This document shows, in pieces, positions 42,701 through 50,095 of a stretch of 64,000 nt of DNA; the first letter of the stretch is position 1, and each line of letters starts with the position of its first letter. The stretch covers positions 66,194-130,193 of the forward strand of contig CBFHLY010000003.1 in assembly GCA_965656785.1 (NCBI GenBank), given 5' to 3'. The notes beneath the pieces are model-generated. The model saw nothing but the letters and a program-made list of their open reading frames with translations, was not told the DNA's origin and searched no databases. The position numbers and the translations under genes are program-made. The DNA comes from JALQTD01 sp965656785. Lineage in GTDB: Bacteria > Bacteroidota > Bacteroidia > Flavobacteriales_D > Sanyastnellaceae.

Positions 42701-43109
42701 TGAGGTCGTTCCAAACGTCCGTGTAGCGCATGACGGCCTTGCGGCAGGCATCGTTGTATTCCTCGATGGTGAGCTTCTTCCCGATGTCCTCCTTTGTGAT
42801 GCCGAGTTCCTTCTCCACGCCGAGCTCAACCGGCAACCCGTGGGTGTCCCAGCCGGCTTTGCGCTCGACGCGGTGGCCTTTGAGGGTTTGGTAACGGCAC
42901 ACGATGTCCTTGAGCGCCCGGGCCATCACGTGGTGGATGCCGGGCATTCCGTTCGCAGAGGGCGGCCCCTCAAAGAACACGAAAGGCCGGTCCGCAGGCC
43001 GTTGTTCCACGCTACGGTGGAAGGTCTGTTCTTGCTCCCAAACAGACAGGATTTCATCCGCGGTGGCCGCCAAATTCAGGGCGCCGCGTTCGGGGAATCG
43101 CTTGCTCAT
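39717..43109 (-). CDS. ileS: Isoleucyl-tRNA synthetase
   Basis: The 1130-residue enzyme charges tRNA-Ile. The class I HIGH-type motif is GIHHVMAR near residue 55, KMSKR is near 670, and an editing (CP1) domain lies between them, with the TTTPWTLPSNTAL stretch near 230. The long C-terminal extension fits the eukaryote-like/clade-2 IleRS, which lacks the short zinc-finger tail of E. coli IleRS and in other species can be mupirocin-resistant. I chose ATG 43109; the frame is open to TTG 43118. A TATCTTTG box ends six bases before the ATG. Confidence 0.96.
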   Translation of the reverse strand: MSKRFPERGALNLAATADEILSVWEQEQTFHRSVEQRPADRPFVFFEGPPSANGMPGIHHVMARALKDIVCRYQTLKGHRVERKAGWDTHGLPVELGVEKELGITKEDIGKKLTIEEYNDACRKAVMRYTDVWNDLTRKMGYWVDMESPYVTYEPKYMESVWWLLKQLYDKGLIYKGYTIQPYSPKAGTGLSSHELNQPGAYRDVKDTTVVAQFRTPVDCANRIKAHAGEGAKALADLPVDLLAWTTTPWTLPSNTALTVGPDITYALVRTRNRYTDEEVLVVLAEALIGKHFGGKKAPEHEVVATFKGQDLCGARYEQLLDWASPLEDVADAFRVIPGDFVTTEDGTGIVHTAPTFGADDARVAAAAGVPPLLVEDEHGNAVPLVDLQGRFRVGPLAGRYVKEEYYDEGEAPERSVDVEIAIGLKERGRAFLVEKYEHNYPHCWRTDKPILYYPLDSWFIQATAAKERMAELNDTIRWKPASTGTGRFGKWLENLNDWNLSRSRFWGIPIPIWRTEDGSETRCIGSVEELQAACEEAVAAGLMESNPLAGFVAGDMSAENYAQVDLHKHFVDQIVLKSTTGGPMRREADLIDVWFDSGSMPYAQWHYPFENREKVDAGNAFPADFIAEGVDQTRGWFYTLHAIATMVFDRVAYKAVISNGLVLDKNGQKMSKRLGNAVDPFATLQQYGPDATRWYMISNAQPWDNLKFDEAGIGEVTRRFFGTLHNTYNFLALYANIDGWDGSEVAPAIADRPEIDRWVLSRLHSLIAEVDAAYGDLEPTRAARAIQDFTVDELSNWHVRLSRRRFWKGEMTADKRSAYATLIECLEAIALMSAPIAPFVMDRLYRDLGAAVVRPQAADAWSDSVHLADFPVSDGSKIDAELEARMALAQQLTSQVLSLRKREKLRVRQPLRRIMVPALTSELQQRLAAVQELVLAEVNVKSLEVLTDGDGGIVKVVKPDFKALGPRYGKRMKALAAAVNAFTADEVAQLEREGRIEVEPSDGQGAAEVLLSDVEIQTQDIPGWTVSVEGGVTVALDVVLDDALRAEGLARELVNRVQNLRKDTGLEVTDRIALTVSAPADLQGVFQQNLEYIRAEVLAEEVDWNGGGSGAEVELTDGVTVGLALKKLV

Positions 43110-43115
43110 CGCCGG

Positions 43116-43123
43116 CAAAGATA
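43116..43123 (-). promoter_or_regulatory. -7 promoter box of ileS
   Basis: TATCTTTG on the minus strand matches TAnnTTTG exactly and ends six bases before the ileS ATG, in the 36-bp gap after pyk. This suggests ileS starts its own transcript. Confidence 0.5.
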
Positions 43124-43145
43124 CGCCGTCAAGCGCAGGGCTGCC

Positions 43146-44564
43146 TTAAACGCGTCCCAGCTTCAACATGTTCGTCATCCCCGCATCGGCGATGGGCATC
43201 GAAGCGAGGTGAATGATGAAATCCCCAGGCTGCACGTGCCCATCCTTTTTCAGGACGTATTTGATGTCGGCAATGGTGTGGTCGGTGCTCACCATCTTCA
43301 CGTAGGGGTGAGCGGTCACGCCCCAAACCAAACTCATCTGCTTCAAAATCCGCTTGTTCGCCGTGAACAAGTGAATGTTTGAAGCGGGCCGTTGACTCGC
43401 GACCTGCATGGCCGTGTAGCCCGAGAAGGACATCGTGATGATGGCCTGGGCCTCCACGCGTTTGGCCAATCGGCATGCGTTGTAGCAAATGCTGTCGCTG
43501 ATGAATCGGTCTTCGTCCGGGCTGAACGGCGGGCGCTCGTGGTGGTAGATCGTGTCGTGCTGTTCCACCGAGGTGCAGATCTCGGTCATGGCGCGAACGG
43601 CGTTGACGGGATAAGCACCCACGCTCGTCTCAGCGCTCAACATGACGGCGTCGGCGCCGTCGAGGACCGCATTCGCCACGTCGTTCACCTCAGCTCGGGT
43701 CGGAACCGCGGCTTCAATCATCGACTCCATCATTTGGGTCGCCACAATGACCGGACGGCCATGCTCCATGCATTGCTTGATGATGGACTTTTGGATCATC
43801 GGCACCTCTTGCATCGGCACCTCCACGCCCAAATCGCCCCGGGCGACCATCACCGCATCGGTGCAGCGCAAGATGTTCTCCAAATCGTCCAACGCTTCGG
43901 GCTTCTCGATCTTCGCGACGATGCGCGCGTGGCTTCCCGCCTCGTTGATGATCTTCCGCAGTTCGCGAATGTCCTCGGCGCGGCGCACAAAGGACAACCC
44001 GATCCAATCCACGCCTTGCTCCAACGCGAAAGCCAAATCCTTGGCGTCCTTTTCGGTAATGCACGGCAACGAAATGGCCGTGCTGGGCAAGTTCACGCCC
44101 TTGCGCGGCTTCAACGGTCCGCCATAGGTCACGCGGCAGCGCACCTCATCCTTTCCATTCGTTTCCAGCACTTCCAAGCGCAACTTGCCGTCATCCAAGA
44201 GCACGGGTTCGCCCGGCTTGACATCCGAGGCGAACTGCATGTAGTTCGTGTAGACAACGCCGTCCTTGCCGACTTCCTTTCCCGTTCGAATCAGGAGTTC
44301 CGACCCGACTTCCAGCATCATCACGCCGCCCTCGATCTCGCCTACGCGAAGCTTCGGGCCTTGCAAGTCAGCCAAAGTCGCCGTGTGCGTCCCCAATTCC
44401 TCGTCAATGCTCCGGATGGTTTCCAACACCTGTCCGTGCACGCTGTGCTCTCCGTGCGAAAAGTTCAAGCGCACCACATTCATGCCCGCCATCACCAGTT
44501 CCTTCATCACTTCACGTGGGGCCGAAGCCGGTCCCATCGTTGCTACAATCTTCGTCCGTTTCAT
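43146..44564 (-). CDS. pyk: Pyruvate kinase
   Basis: Pyruvate kinase makes pyruvate and ATP from phosphoenolpyruvate and ADP in the last step of glycolysis. The 472-residue chain starts MKRTKIVATMGPAS. Active-site motifs are VRLNFSHGEH, the signature MVARGDLGVEVPMQEVP around 240, and MMESMIEAAVPTRAEVNDVANA. The C-terminal allosteric domain is complete. I chose ATG 44564; ATG 44588 would add eight residues but would overlap the upstream gene by 14 bp. It ends the conserved cluster acpP-fabF-rnc-IPExxxVDY-pyk. Confidence 0.96.
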   Translation of the reverse strand: MKRTKIVATMGPASAPREVMKELVMAGMNVVRLNFSHGEHSVHGQVLETIRSIDEELGTHTATLADLQGPKLRVGEIEGGVMMLEVGSELLIRTGKEVGKDGVVYTNYMQFASDVKPGEPVLLDDGKLRLEVLETNGKDEVRCRVTYGGPLKPRKGVNLPSTAISLPCITEKDAKDLAFALEQGVDWIGLSFVRRAEDIRELRKIINEAGSHARIVAKIEKPEALDDLENILRCTDAVMVARGDLGVEVPMQEVPMIQKSIIKQCMEHGRPVIVATQMMESMIEAAVPTRAEVNDVANAVLDGADAVMLSAETSVGAYPVNAVRAMTEICTSVEQHDTIYHHERPPFSPDEDRFISDSICYNACRLAKRVEAQAIITMSFSGYTAMQVASQRPASNIHLFTANKRILKQMSLVWGVTAHPYVKMVSTDHTIADIKYVLKKDGHVQPGDFIIHLASMPIADAGMTNMLKLGRV

Positions 44565-44574
44565 CGGTCCTTGT

Positions 44575-45027
44575 TTACGGTAATCCATTACTTACAGGCC
44601 TCAAGTCTTCTGGTCTGTCCAGGAAAGCGACGCGCTCGAACGCCCCGGTTTTCAGCGGGTTGACTTCAGCCAACAACGTCACGAGCTTCATTCCTCGTAT
44701 GGTGCGCACGATTTGGTCCACCTCTTCCGTGTCTTCGCCCAAACGAAGCAGGAAATCCACCCGCGGCAATCCGCTGACCAACTGCGACTTGGGCAAGCGG
44801 TTCGCAATCAGCGCGACATCCACCCCCGTGTCCTCCGACACGAACCGGTGAACCACATAGCGTTCATCCCCTGCGCGTTCATCGGGGACCAATTCCATGT
44901 GATACGCCAACGACCAACCGAGCAACCGATTCATTTCCCAGCACAATCGGTGACTCCCCGCATGGGACGTCAACCCGAATAGCCTGAAATCGCAGCTCTC
45001 CTCAAAATCGCCTTCCAACCATTGCAT
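44575..45027 (-). CDS. IPExxxVDY-family protein
   Basis: This 150-residue protein of unknown function is nearly always encoded between rnc and pyk in Bacteroidota. The motif naming the family is altered here to LVSGLPRVDFLLRL (about residues 103-116), where IPExxxVDY is usual. The C-terminal region VDQIVRTIRGMKLVTLLAEVNP also fits. The ATG at 45027 is chosen because a TATTTTCG box ends six bases upstream; the frame is open to 45066. No membrane segment or catalytic motif is visible. Confidence 0.82.
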   Translation of the reverse strand: MQWLEGDFEESCDFRLFGLTSHAGSHRLCWEMNRLLGWSLAYHMELVPDERAGDERYVVHRFVSEDTGVDVALIANRLPKSQLVSGLPRVDFLLRLGEDTEEVDQIVRTIRGMKLVTLLAEVNPLKTGAFERVAFLDRPEDLRPVSNGLP

Positions 45028-45033
45028 GCGGGG

Positions 45034-45041
45034 CGAAAATA
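45034..45041 (-). promoter_or_regulatory. -7 promoter box of the IPExxxVDY-pyk pair
   Basis: TATTTTCG on the minus strand ends six bases before the ATG at 45027, inside the 56-bp gap after rnc. It suggests an internal promoter in the five-gene cluster. Confidence 0.45.
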
Positions 45042-45083
45042 CGGATTTGAACGATGCGCCCTGCACACCCGTGCGTTAACCGT

Positions 45084-46106
45084 TTATGAATCCGACGGCT
45101 TCCTCCGCATGCGGCGGCGCGCTTGAGGCGGAGGGGAGGATTCGGGCGCGTCCTTTGGCTTGCGCGCAGCCCGCGGCTTCGAGGGCACCTTGGGCTTCTC
45201 TTCACGCGGCTTCCGACGCGAACGGCTTTGGGACTCCGTGTCCTTCTTCCGAGTGGCCGGTTCAGGCTTCTTCTTCGAGGCCTTCTCGCGAGCTCCCTGT
45301 CCCCGAGGTCCGCGTGGCCGACCCTTGGGCTGAGCGGGCTTCTCCTCAACCGGTCCCGGTTCCCCTTCCTCCAACAACCCGCGGTCGAACACCTCCTTCC
45401 AGGCGACCCGAGCAGCTGCCTGCTCCGCCAACTTTTTTGAGCGTCCCTCCCCTTCCCCGAATGCGACCCCATCCACGCGCGCCTGCATCACATAAACCGA
45501 TTCCCCGTCTACGGAAGACTCGTCCACCACGTCAAACGTCAAGCGCCTTTTGTGGCTCTGGCTCCAATGGAACAGCTTCGACTTGAAGTCCACGGTTTGG
45601 TGGACCTTCTCGTCGGCACCGTGGCGCTTGATCATGCGCAACAGCGCCCGACTCGTCTTTTCGAAGCCGTGATCGAGGTAAATGGCGCCAATGAGGGCTT
45701 CAAGGGCGTTGCCGACGACCGTATCTTGGATGTCCTGGCGCCGCATCTTGGATCGAATCAGCGCAGGCAGCCCCATCCGATCTCCGAGCAGATTGAGGGT
45801 TTTGCGGTTGACAATCTTCGATTTGCGCTGCGTCAACGCCCCTTCCTGATCATCCGGGAAGGAAGCGAACAAGTAACTGGCGATGGCCAAATCCAATGCA
45901 CAATCGCCCAGAAACTCTAAGCGTTCATTGCTCCGGAGACCGGTTTCGTCGCCATCGAGCAGGGACGCGTGGGTCAGCGCCTCGTCGTAATGCGCTCGGT
46001 GCTTGATGCGCAAGCCAAACTCGCGCTTCACCAATTCATCGATGGTGGCAGGTTTGTCCTGCCCAGGAACCAATCGCTTCAGCCAATTCACCACGTGCTG
46101 TGGCAT
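45084..46106 (-). CDS. rnc: Ribonuclease III with long basic tail
   Basis: RNase III cuts double-stranded RNA in rRNA and mRNA processing. The catalytic domain has the signature NERLEFLGDCALDL near residue 60 and the second metal motif NALEALIGAIYLDHG near 130. A double-stranded-RNA-binding domain covers about 170-245 (ending EQAAARVAWKEV). Residues 250-340 are an added tail full of Lys, Arg, Pro and Glu (for example KASKKKPEPATRKK and RRRMRRKPSDS); typical RNase III proteins end near 225-245. The tail probably binds RNA without a fold. The gene is three bases after fabF. Confidence 0.93.
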   Translation of the reverse strand: MPQHVVNWLKRLVPGQDKPATIDELVKREFGLRIKHRAHYDEALTHASLLDGDETGLRSNERLEFLGDCALDLAIASYLFASFPDDQEGALTQRKSKIVNRKTLNLLGDRMGLPALIRSKMRRQDIQDTVVGNALEALIGAIYLDHGFEKTSRALLRMIKRHGADEKVHQTVDFKSKLFHWSQSHKRRLTFDVVDESSVDGESVYVMQARVDGVAFGEGEGRSKKLAEQAAARVAWKEVFDRGLLEEGEPGPVEEKPAQPKGRPRGPRGQGAREKASKKKPEPATRKKDTESQSRSRRKPREEKPKVPSKPRAARKPKDAPESSPPPQARRRMRRKPSDS

Positions 46107-46109
46107 GAA

Positions 46110-47369
46110 TCAGGAGAAGGCTTTGAACACCACCGAGGCGTTGTGCCCGCCGAATCCGAAGGTGTTCGAAAGGGCCGCACGAACCGGGCGGACCTTCGCT
46201 TGGTTCAACGTTAAGTCGAGCCGTTGGTCGATCTGCTCGTCCGGGTGCTCGAAGTTGATGGTCGGGGGAACAATTCCGTGACGAACCGCTAGAATCGACG
46301 CGATGCCTTCGATGGCGCCCGCGGCTCCAAGCAGGTGGCCGGTCATGGACTTGGTCGAGGAGATGCTCAGGTTGTAGGCGTGGTCACCGAAGACTTCCTT
46401 GATGGCCAACGTTTCTGCCACATCGCCCAGCGGGGTCGACGTGCCGTGCACGTTCACGTAGTCAAGCTCATCGGGGGCCATGCCGGCATCATCCAAAGCA
46501 GCCTTCATCACGTTGCGCGCCCCCAATCCTTCTGGATGAGGAGCGGTCAGGTGGTGGGCATCGGCACTCATGCCGCCACCCACCATTTCTGCATAGATGG
46601 TGGCGCCCCGCGCGATGGCGTGGTCGTAGGTCTCGAGGACGATGGCCCCTGCGCCTTCGCCCAAGACGAACCCATCGCGGGTTGCATCGAAGGGGCGAGA
46701 TGCTGAAGCCGGATCATCGTTCCGGGTCGAAAGCGCTTTCAGGGCATTGAAGCCACCGATGCCTCCTTCAACCACGGCGGCCTCCGAGCCACCGGTTACA
46801 ATCGCGTCCGCTTTTCCCAACCGAAGGTAGTTGAAGGCATCGATCATCGCGTTGGTGCCGCTGGCACACGCCGAGACCGTGCAGAAGTTCGGACCGCGGT
46901 AGCCGTGGCGCATCGAGATTTGGCCTGCGGCGATGTCCGAAATCATCATGGGGATGAAGAACGGCGAGAAGCGCGGCGTTCCGTCACCCGCGTAAAAGTC
47001 GCGGGCTTCATTCATGAAGGTCTGGAAACCCCCAATCCCTGAACCCCAAATGACCCCTACGCGATCCGGATTGACCTCATGCGCTCCTTCTCCAATCAGT
47101 TGCGCGTTGCGAAGTGCCTCGTCGGATGCGACAATGGCATACTGCGTAAAGAGGTCCATCTTCCGCGCTTCGCGGCGGTCGATGAACTCCTGCACGTCAA
47201 AGTTCTTGACTTCGCACGCAAAACGGGTCTTGAATTTCGAGGCATCGAACCGCGTGATGGGGGCTGCCCCACTTACGCCATTCTTCAACCCCTCCCAGTA
47301 CTCCTCAACGGTGTTCCCGATGGGAGTCAAGGCTCCAAGTCCCGTTACAACTACCCGCTTCAACTCCAT
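46110..47369 (-). CDS. fabF: Beta-ketoacyl-ACP synthase II
   Basis: FabF elongates acyl chains by condensing malonyl-ACP with acyl-ACP. The 419-residue enzyme has the catalytic Cys168 in VSACASGTNAMIDAF, and the two histidines are in NVHGTSTPLGD and SMTGHLLGAAGA. The N terminus RRVVVTGLGALTPIG-like (RVVVTGLGALTPIGNTV) is canonical. It lies 12 bases after acpP and three bases before rnc, so the three are one operon. Confidence 0.97.
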   Translation of the reverse strand: MELKRVVVTGLGALTPIGNTVEEYWEGLKNGVSGAAPITRFDASKFKTRFACEVKNFDVQEFIDRREARKMDLFTQYAIVASDEALRNAQLIGEGAHEVNPDRVGVIWGSGIGGFQTFMNEARDFYAGDGTPRFSPFFIPMMISDIAAGQISMRHGYRGPNFCTVSACASGTNAMIDAFNYLRLGKADAIVTGGSEAAVVEGGIGGFNALKALSTRNDDPASASRPFDATRDGFVLGEGAGAIVLETYDHAIARGATIYAEMVGGGMSADAHHLTAPHPEGLGARNVMKAALDDAGMAPDELDYVNVHGTSTPLGDVAETLAIKEVFGDHAYNLSISSTKSMTGHLLGAAGAIEGIASILAVRHGIVPPTINFEHPDEQIDQRLDLTLNQAKVRPVRAALSNTFGFGGHNASVVFKAFS

Positions 47370-47381
47370 GGGAGTGCGGAT

Positions 47382-47615
47382 TTATACGTTCGCAGAGATG
47401 TACTCCACCGCTTGACCCACCGTGCTGATCTTCTCGGCTTGGTCGTCGGGGATGGCGATGTTGAACTCTTTTTCGAACTCCATGATGAGCTCAACGGTGT
47501 CCAAGGAGTCGGCTCCAAGGTCGTTCGTGAACGATGCTTCGAGGGTCACCTCTCCTGCATCAACTCCCAACTTGTCGACGATGATCGCCGTTACTTTTTC
47601 TTGAATCTCAGACAT
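47382..47615 (-). CDS. acpP: Acyl carrier protein
   Basis: The 77-residue acidic protein carries growing acyl chains on 4'-phosphopantetheine attached to Ser37 in the DLGADSLDTVELIM motif. The ATG at 47615 gives the usual start MSEIQEKVTAIIVDKLG; the frame is open to 47672 but the extra 19 residues are not ACP-like. It is the first gene of the fatty-acid/rnc operon. A TACTTTGC box about 22 bases before the ATG may be the -7 element. Confidence 0.97.
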   Translation of the reverse strand: MSEIQEKVTAIIVDKLGVDAGEVTLEASFTNDLGADSLDTVELIMEFEKEFNIAIPDDQAEKISTVGQAVEYISANV

Positions 47616-47716
47616 GGCTAAGGCTTTCTTTCGGGGCGCAAAGTAACCACAGGAATTACAGACCTTCGACACCTCGGCTGCGCTTTTTTGATTTTTTCAA
47701 TCCAACCGCCTGATTT

Positions 47717-48391
47717 TCAATTGTATTCAACGCAGATATCGGGCCATTTTTTTCGTTGAATTTGCGGAACGTGGGCCGCATCGATGGGGTATCCAACGGG
47801 CAAGAGCAGGTAGGCGCGTTCGTTGGCTGGGCGGTCGAGGATTTGGGCCAAAAAATCCATCGGAGAAGGCGTGTGCGGCAACGTCGCCAACCCGGCCGAA
47901 TGCAGCGCCGCAATCAGCATGCCCACCGCGATGCCGACCGATTCATTCACGTAATAACTCGGCACTTTACCGCCGTCCTCAGCCCACTCGAACGGCCGCC
48001 TGAACACGATGATGAGCGCGGGCGCGTCCTCAATGTGCGGCTTGTTCGCGTCCGTTCCGAGTGGAGCCAAATCCCGCAACCACCGATCCGACATGCGCCC
48101 CGCGTAATTCGCTCGCTCCTCCCCTTCGGCGGCCTCCCGGATGCGGCGCTTCAATTGCGGATTCGTAACGAGGCAGAACGTCCAGGGCTGCTTGTTCGCG
48201 CCCGACGGCGCCGCAGCGGCCGCAGCGATGCAATCCCGGACCACGTCCAAGGGAATGGGCTCGGTCGAGAAATCACGCACCGAGCGACGACGCGACCACC
48301 GGTCCTTCAGGGCACGCGCCCGCTCCTGCATTTCGAAAACATCCACCCGCTCGAAATCGAGGGGAATGGCGGGGACTTCATCGTGTGACAT
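47717..48391 (-). CDS. Nitroreductase-family flavoprotein, iodotyrosine-deiodinase-like
   Basis: The 224-residue FMN-binding protein belongs to the nitroreductase fold. RRRSVRDFSTEPIP opens the flavin site, and APSGANKQPWTFCLV follows near residue 65. The central NKPHIEDAPALIIVF, the YYVNESVGIAVGMLIAALH helix and the HTPSPMDFL region are features I associate with the iodotyrosine deiodinase/BluB-like branch rather than with classical NfsB. The real substrate is unknown. It is 19 bases after the Mla ATPase gene, but a TAGTTTCG box ends four bases before its ATG. Confidence 0.85.
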   Translation of the reverse strand: MSHDEVPAIPLDFERVDVFEMQERARALKDRWSRRRSVRDFSTEPIPLDVVRDCIAAAAAAPSGANKQPWTFCLVTNPQLKRRIREAAEGEERANYAGRMSDRWLRDLAPLGTDANKPHIEDAPALIIVFRRPFEWAEDGGKVPSYYVNESVGIAVGMLIAALHSAGLATLPHTPSPMDFLAQILDRPANERAYLLLPVGYPIDAAHVPQIQRKKWPDICVEYN

Positions 48392-48395
48392 GCCC

Positions 48396-48403
48396 CGAAA
48401 CTA
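48396..48403 (-). promoter_or_regulatory. -7 promoter box of the nitroreductase gene
   Basis: TAGTTTCG on the minus strand ends four bases before the ATG at 48391. No -33 TTG is evident. Confidence 0.45.
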
Positions 48404-48410
48404 AGGAACT

Positions 48411-49163
48411 TCAGCCGCGCCCGCGCACCCGCTTCATCAACTCCGAAGCGAACACGAAGTCCTCCAATTCTGCCGGACCGCCTGCCAGCAAGGCATCGCG
48501 GTTGCCGTGCCACAAAATCCGCCCCTCGTGCACGAAGTGAATCGAATCGCTGGCCTGCATCACGCTGTTCATGTCGTGCGAAACCACCACCGTCGTCATG
48601 CCGAACTCCGATGTGATGTCCTGAATGAGGTCGTCGATGACGATGGCGGTTTGGGGATCCAAACCCGAATTGGGCTCATCGCAAAAGAGGTACTTCGGAT
48701 TCATGGCAATCGCCCGCGCGATGCCCACACGCTTCTGCATCCCCCCGGACACCTCCGCTGGGTAGCGGTCCTCAGCGCCCTCCAACTGAACCCGCCGCAA
48801 GCACTCCTGCGCACGCGCGCGGTTCTCCTCCTCCGAAGCCCCACTGAACATCCGCAACGGGAACATCACGTTCTCGAGCACCGTCATGGAGTCGAACAGC
48901 GCTGAGCCCTGGAACAGCATGCCGATCTCTTGACGCACCGCCTTCCGCTCTTTGCCGCTCATGGCCGTGAAATTGCGTCCATCGAAGTGCACCGAACCGC
49001 GATCCGGCTCGATGAGGCCCACCGTGCATTTCGTCATCACGGATTTGCCGCTTCCACTTCGGCCGATGACAAAGTTCACCTTGCCCGGCTCAAAGCGGGC
49101 CGACACGCCCTTCAGCACGGCGTGCTCACCGAAGGATTTGTGGATGTCGCGAAGTTCAATCAA
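48411..49163 (-). CDS. mlaF: Mla-type ABC transporter ATPase
   Basis: The 250-residue ATPase powers the MlaE permease in lipid transport between the membranes. Walker A is GRSGSGKS at 33-40, the signature is VSGGMQKR near 145, and Walker B is YLFCDEPNSGLD. The family trait FQGSALFDSMTV is present. No ATG suits the N terminus; I chose the TTG at 49163-49161, which overlaps the mlaE stop as TTGA and gives a start at the conserved IELRDIHKSFG. No MCE (MlaD) gene is adjacent. Confidence 0.92.
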   Translation of the reverse strand: MIELRDIHKSFGEHAVLKGVSARFEPGKVNFVIGRSGSGKSVMTKCTVGLIEPDRGSVHFDGRNFTAMSGKERKAVRQEIGMLFQGSALFDSMTVLENVMFPLRMFSGASEEENRARAQECLRRVQLEGAEDRYPAEVSGGMQKRVGIARAIAMNPKYLFCDEPNSGLDPQTAIVIDDLIQDITSEFGMTTVVVSHDMNSVMQASDSIHFVHEGRILWHGNRDALLAGGPAELEDFVFASELMKRVRGRG

Positions 49164-49897
49164 TTCAATGCCAATTGGGTGATGACCAAATTCGCCACCA
49201 TGATGAGCACCACGCTCCAAACCACCGCCCGCGTACTCGCCCGCCCCACTTCCAACGCCCCGCCCGAAGCATAGTAACCGTGGTACGCCGAAACGCTCGT
49301 CATGATGAACCCGAACACCGTCGTCTTCGACAGCGCATACACGACATCGAACTGCTTGAAGTCGATGCGCATGCCGTAAAGGAAGTCCGCGAAACTGCTC
49401 ACGCCCGTGGTCACGCCGACCCACGCGCCCGACCCGATGCCGAGCGCCATGCTCAAAATGACCAAGAAGGGGATGATGAGGACGCCCGCGAGGATTTTCG
49501 GGAGGATGAGGAAGCCCGCGCTGTTGATGCCCATGATTTCCAAGGCGTCGACCTGTTCGCCCACGCGCATCGAGCCGAGCTGCGACGCGATGTTCGAACC
49601 GACCTTGCCCGCCAGGATGACCGGAATGAGCGTCGGTGAGAACTCGAGGATCATGCTTTGGCGGACGGTGAAGCCGATGGTGTACACGGGGATCCAGCCG
49701 GAAACTTGGTGCGCGGTTTGGATGCAAATGACGGCGCCCATGAACACCGACAACAGCGCCACAATGCCGATGGACTGCGTGCCGATGGCCTCCAACTCCG
49801 CGAGGAACGAACGGCGAAAAACGCGCCCGCGCTCCGGCATCCGAAAGGTCAACCGCAACAAATGCACGTACCGACCCATGTGAAAAATCCACCGCAT
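49160..49897 (-). CDS. mlaE: Mla-type ABC transporter permease
   Basis: The 245-residue inner-membrane permease of the MlaE family has five or six membrane segments. The family motif GSNIASQLGSMRVGEQVDALEIMGIN lies near residue 115 (the conserved R-x-x-EQ-DAL-x-MG loop), and FSPTLIPVILAGKVG precedes it. The ATG at 49897 is chosen because a TACCTTCG box ends four bases upstream; earlier in-frame starts would read through the box and overlap the divergent lipoprotein gene. It is coupled to mlaF. Confidence 0.92.
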   Translation of the reverse strand: MRWIFHMGRYVHLLRLTFRMPERGRVFRRSFLAELEAIGTQSIGIVALLSVFMGAVICIQTAHQVSGWIPVYTIGFTVRQSMILEFSPTLIPVILAGKVGSNIASQLGSMRVGEQVDALEIMGINSAGFLILPKILAGVLIIPFLVILSMALGIGSGAWVGVTTGVSSFADFLYGMRIDFKQFDVVYALSKTTVFGFIMTSVSAYHGYYASGGALEVGRASTRAVVWSVVLIMVANLVITQLALN

Positions 49898-49901
49898 GCC
49901 A

Positions 49902-49909
49902 CGAAGGTA
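49902..49909 (-). promoter_or_regulatory. -7 promoter box of mlaE-mlaF
   Basis: TACCTTCG on the minus strand ends four bases before the mlaE ATG. It lies 18 bases from the divergent box at 49928-49935. Confidence 0.5.
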
Positions 49910-49927
49910 CATCCGAAGCGATTGCTG

Positions 49928-49935
49928 TACCTTCA
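49928..49935 (+). promoter_or_regulatory. -7 promoter box of the 42-residue lipoprotein gene
   Basis: TACCTTCA ends five bases before the ATG at 49941. It differs from TAnnTTTG at the last two positions. Confidence 0.35.
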
Positions 49936-49940
49936 CGGAC

Positions 49941-50069
49941 ATGAAGCGATTTCCAACAGCCGGAATTTGGGCGGTGCTGGCGCTCTTCGTTTTGGGCACC
50001 CTGACCAGCGGATGTGCGAACCAAAAACGCACCCGAGGTTGCGATTGCCCCTCCTACCGGCAACCCTGA
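49941..50069 (+). CDS. Tiny Cys-rich lipoprotein (42 residues)
   Basis: The frame encodes MKRFPTAGIWAVLALFVLG, then TLTSGC with a lipobox Cys at residue 25, then a 17-residue mature part with the CDCP motif (KRTRGCDCPSYRQP). The positively charged start, hydrophobic core and lipobox make a real lipoprotein likely despite the size. It lies between divergent mlaE and co-oriented manC with a promoter-like box just upstream. I recall similarly short lipoproteins with a CGCP-type end in other Bacteroidota. The function is unknown; an envelope-lipid role is only suggested by position. Confidence 0.68.
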   Translation: MKRFPTAGIWAVLALFVLGTLTSGCANQKRTRGCDCPSYRQP

Positions 50070-50083
50070 CGCAAGGCGCGCCG

Positions 50084-50091
50084 TACCTTTG
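50084..50091 (+). promoter_or_regulatory. -7 promoter box of manC
   Basis: TACCTTTG matches TAnnTTTG exactly and ends four bases before the manC ATG at 50096. Confidence 0.5.
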
Positions 50092-50095
50092 AAAC

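Noticed and set aside
49164..50063. Fusion of the MlaF frame with 300 upstream codons
   Set aside because: The upstream part is the out-of-frame shadow of mlaE; the real ATPase starts at the TTG overlapping the mlaE stop.
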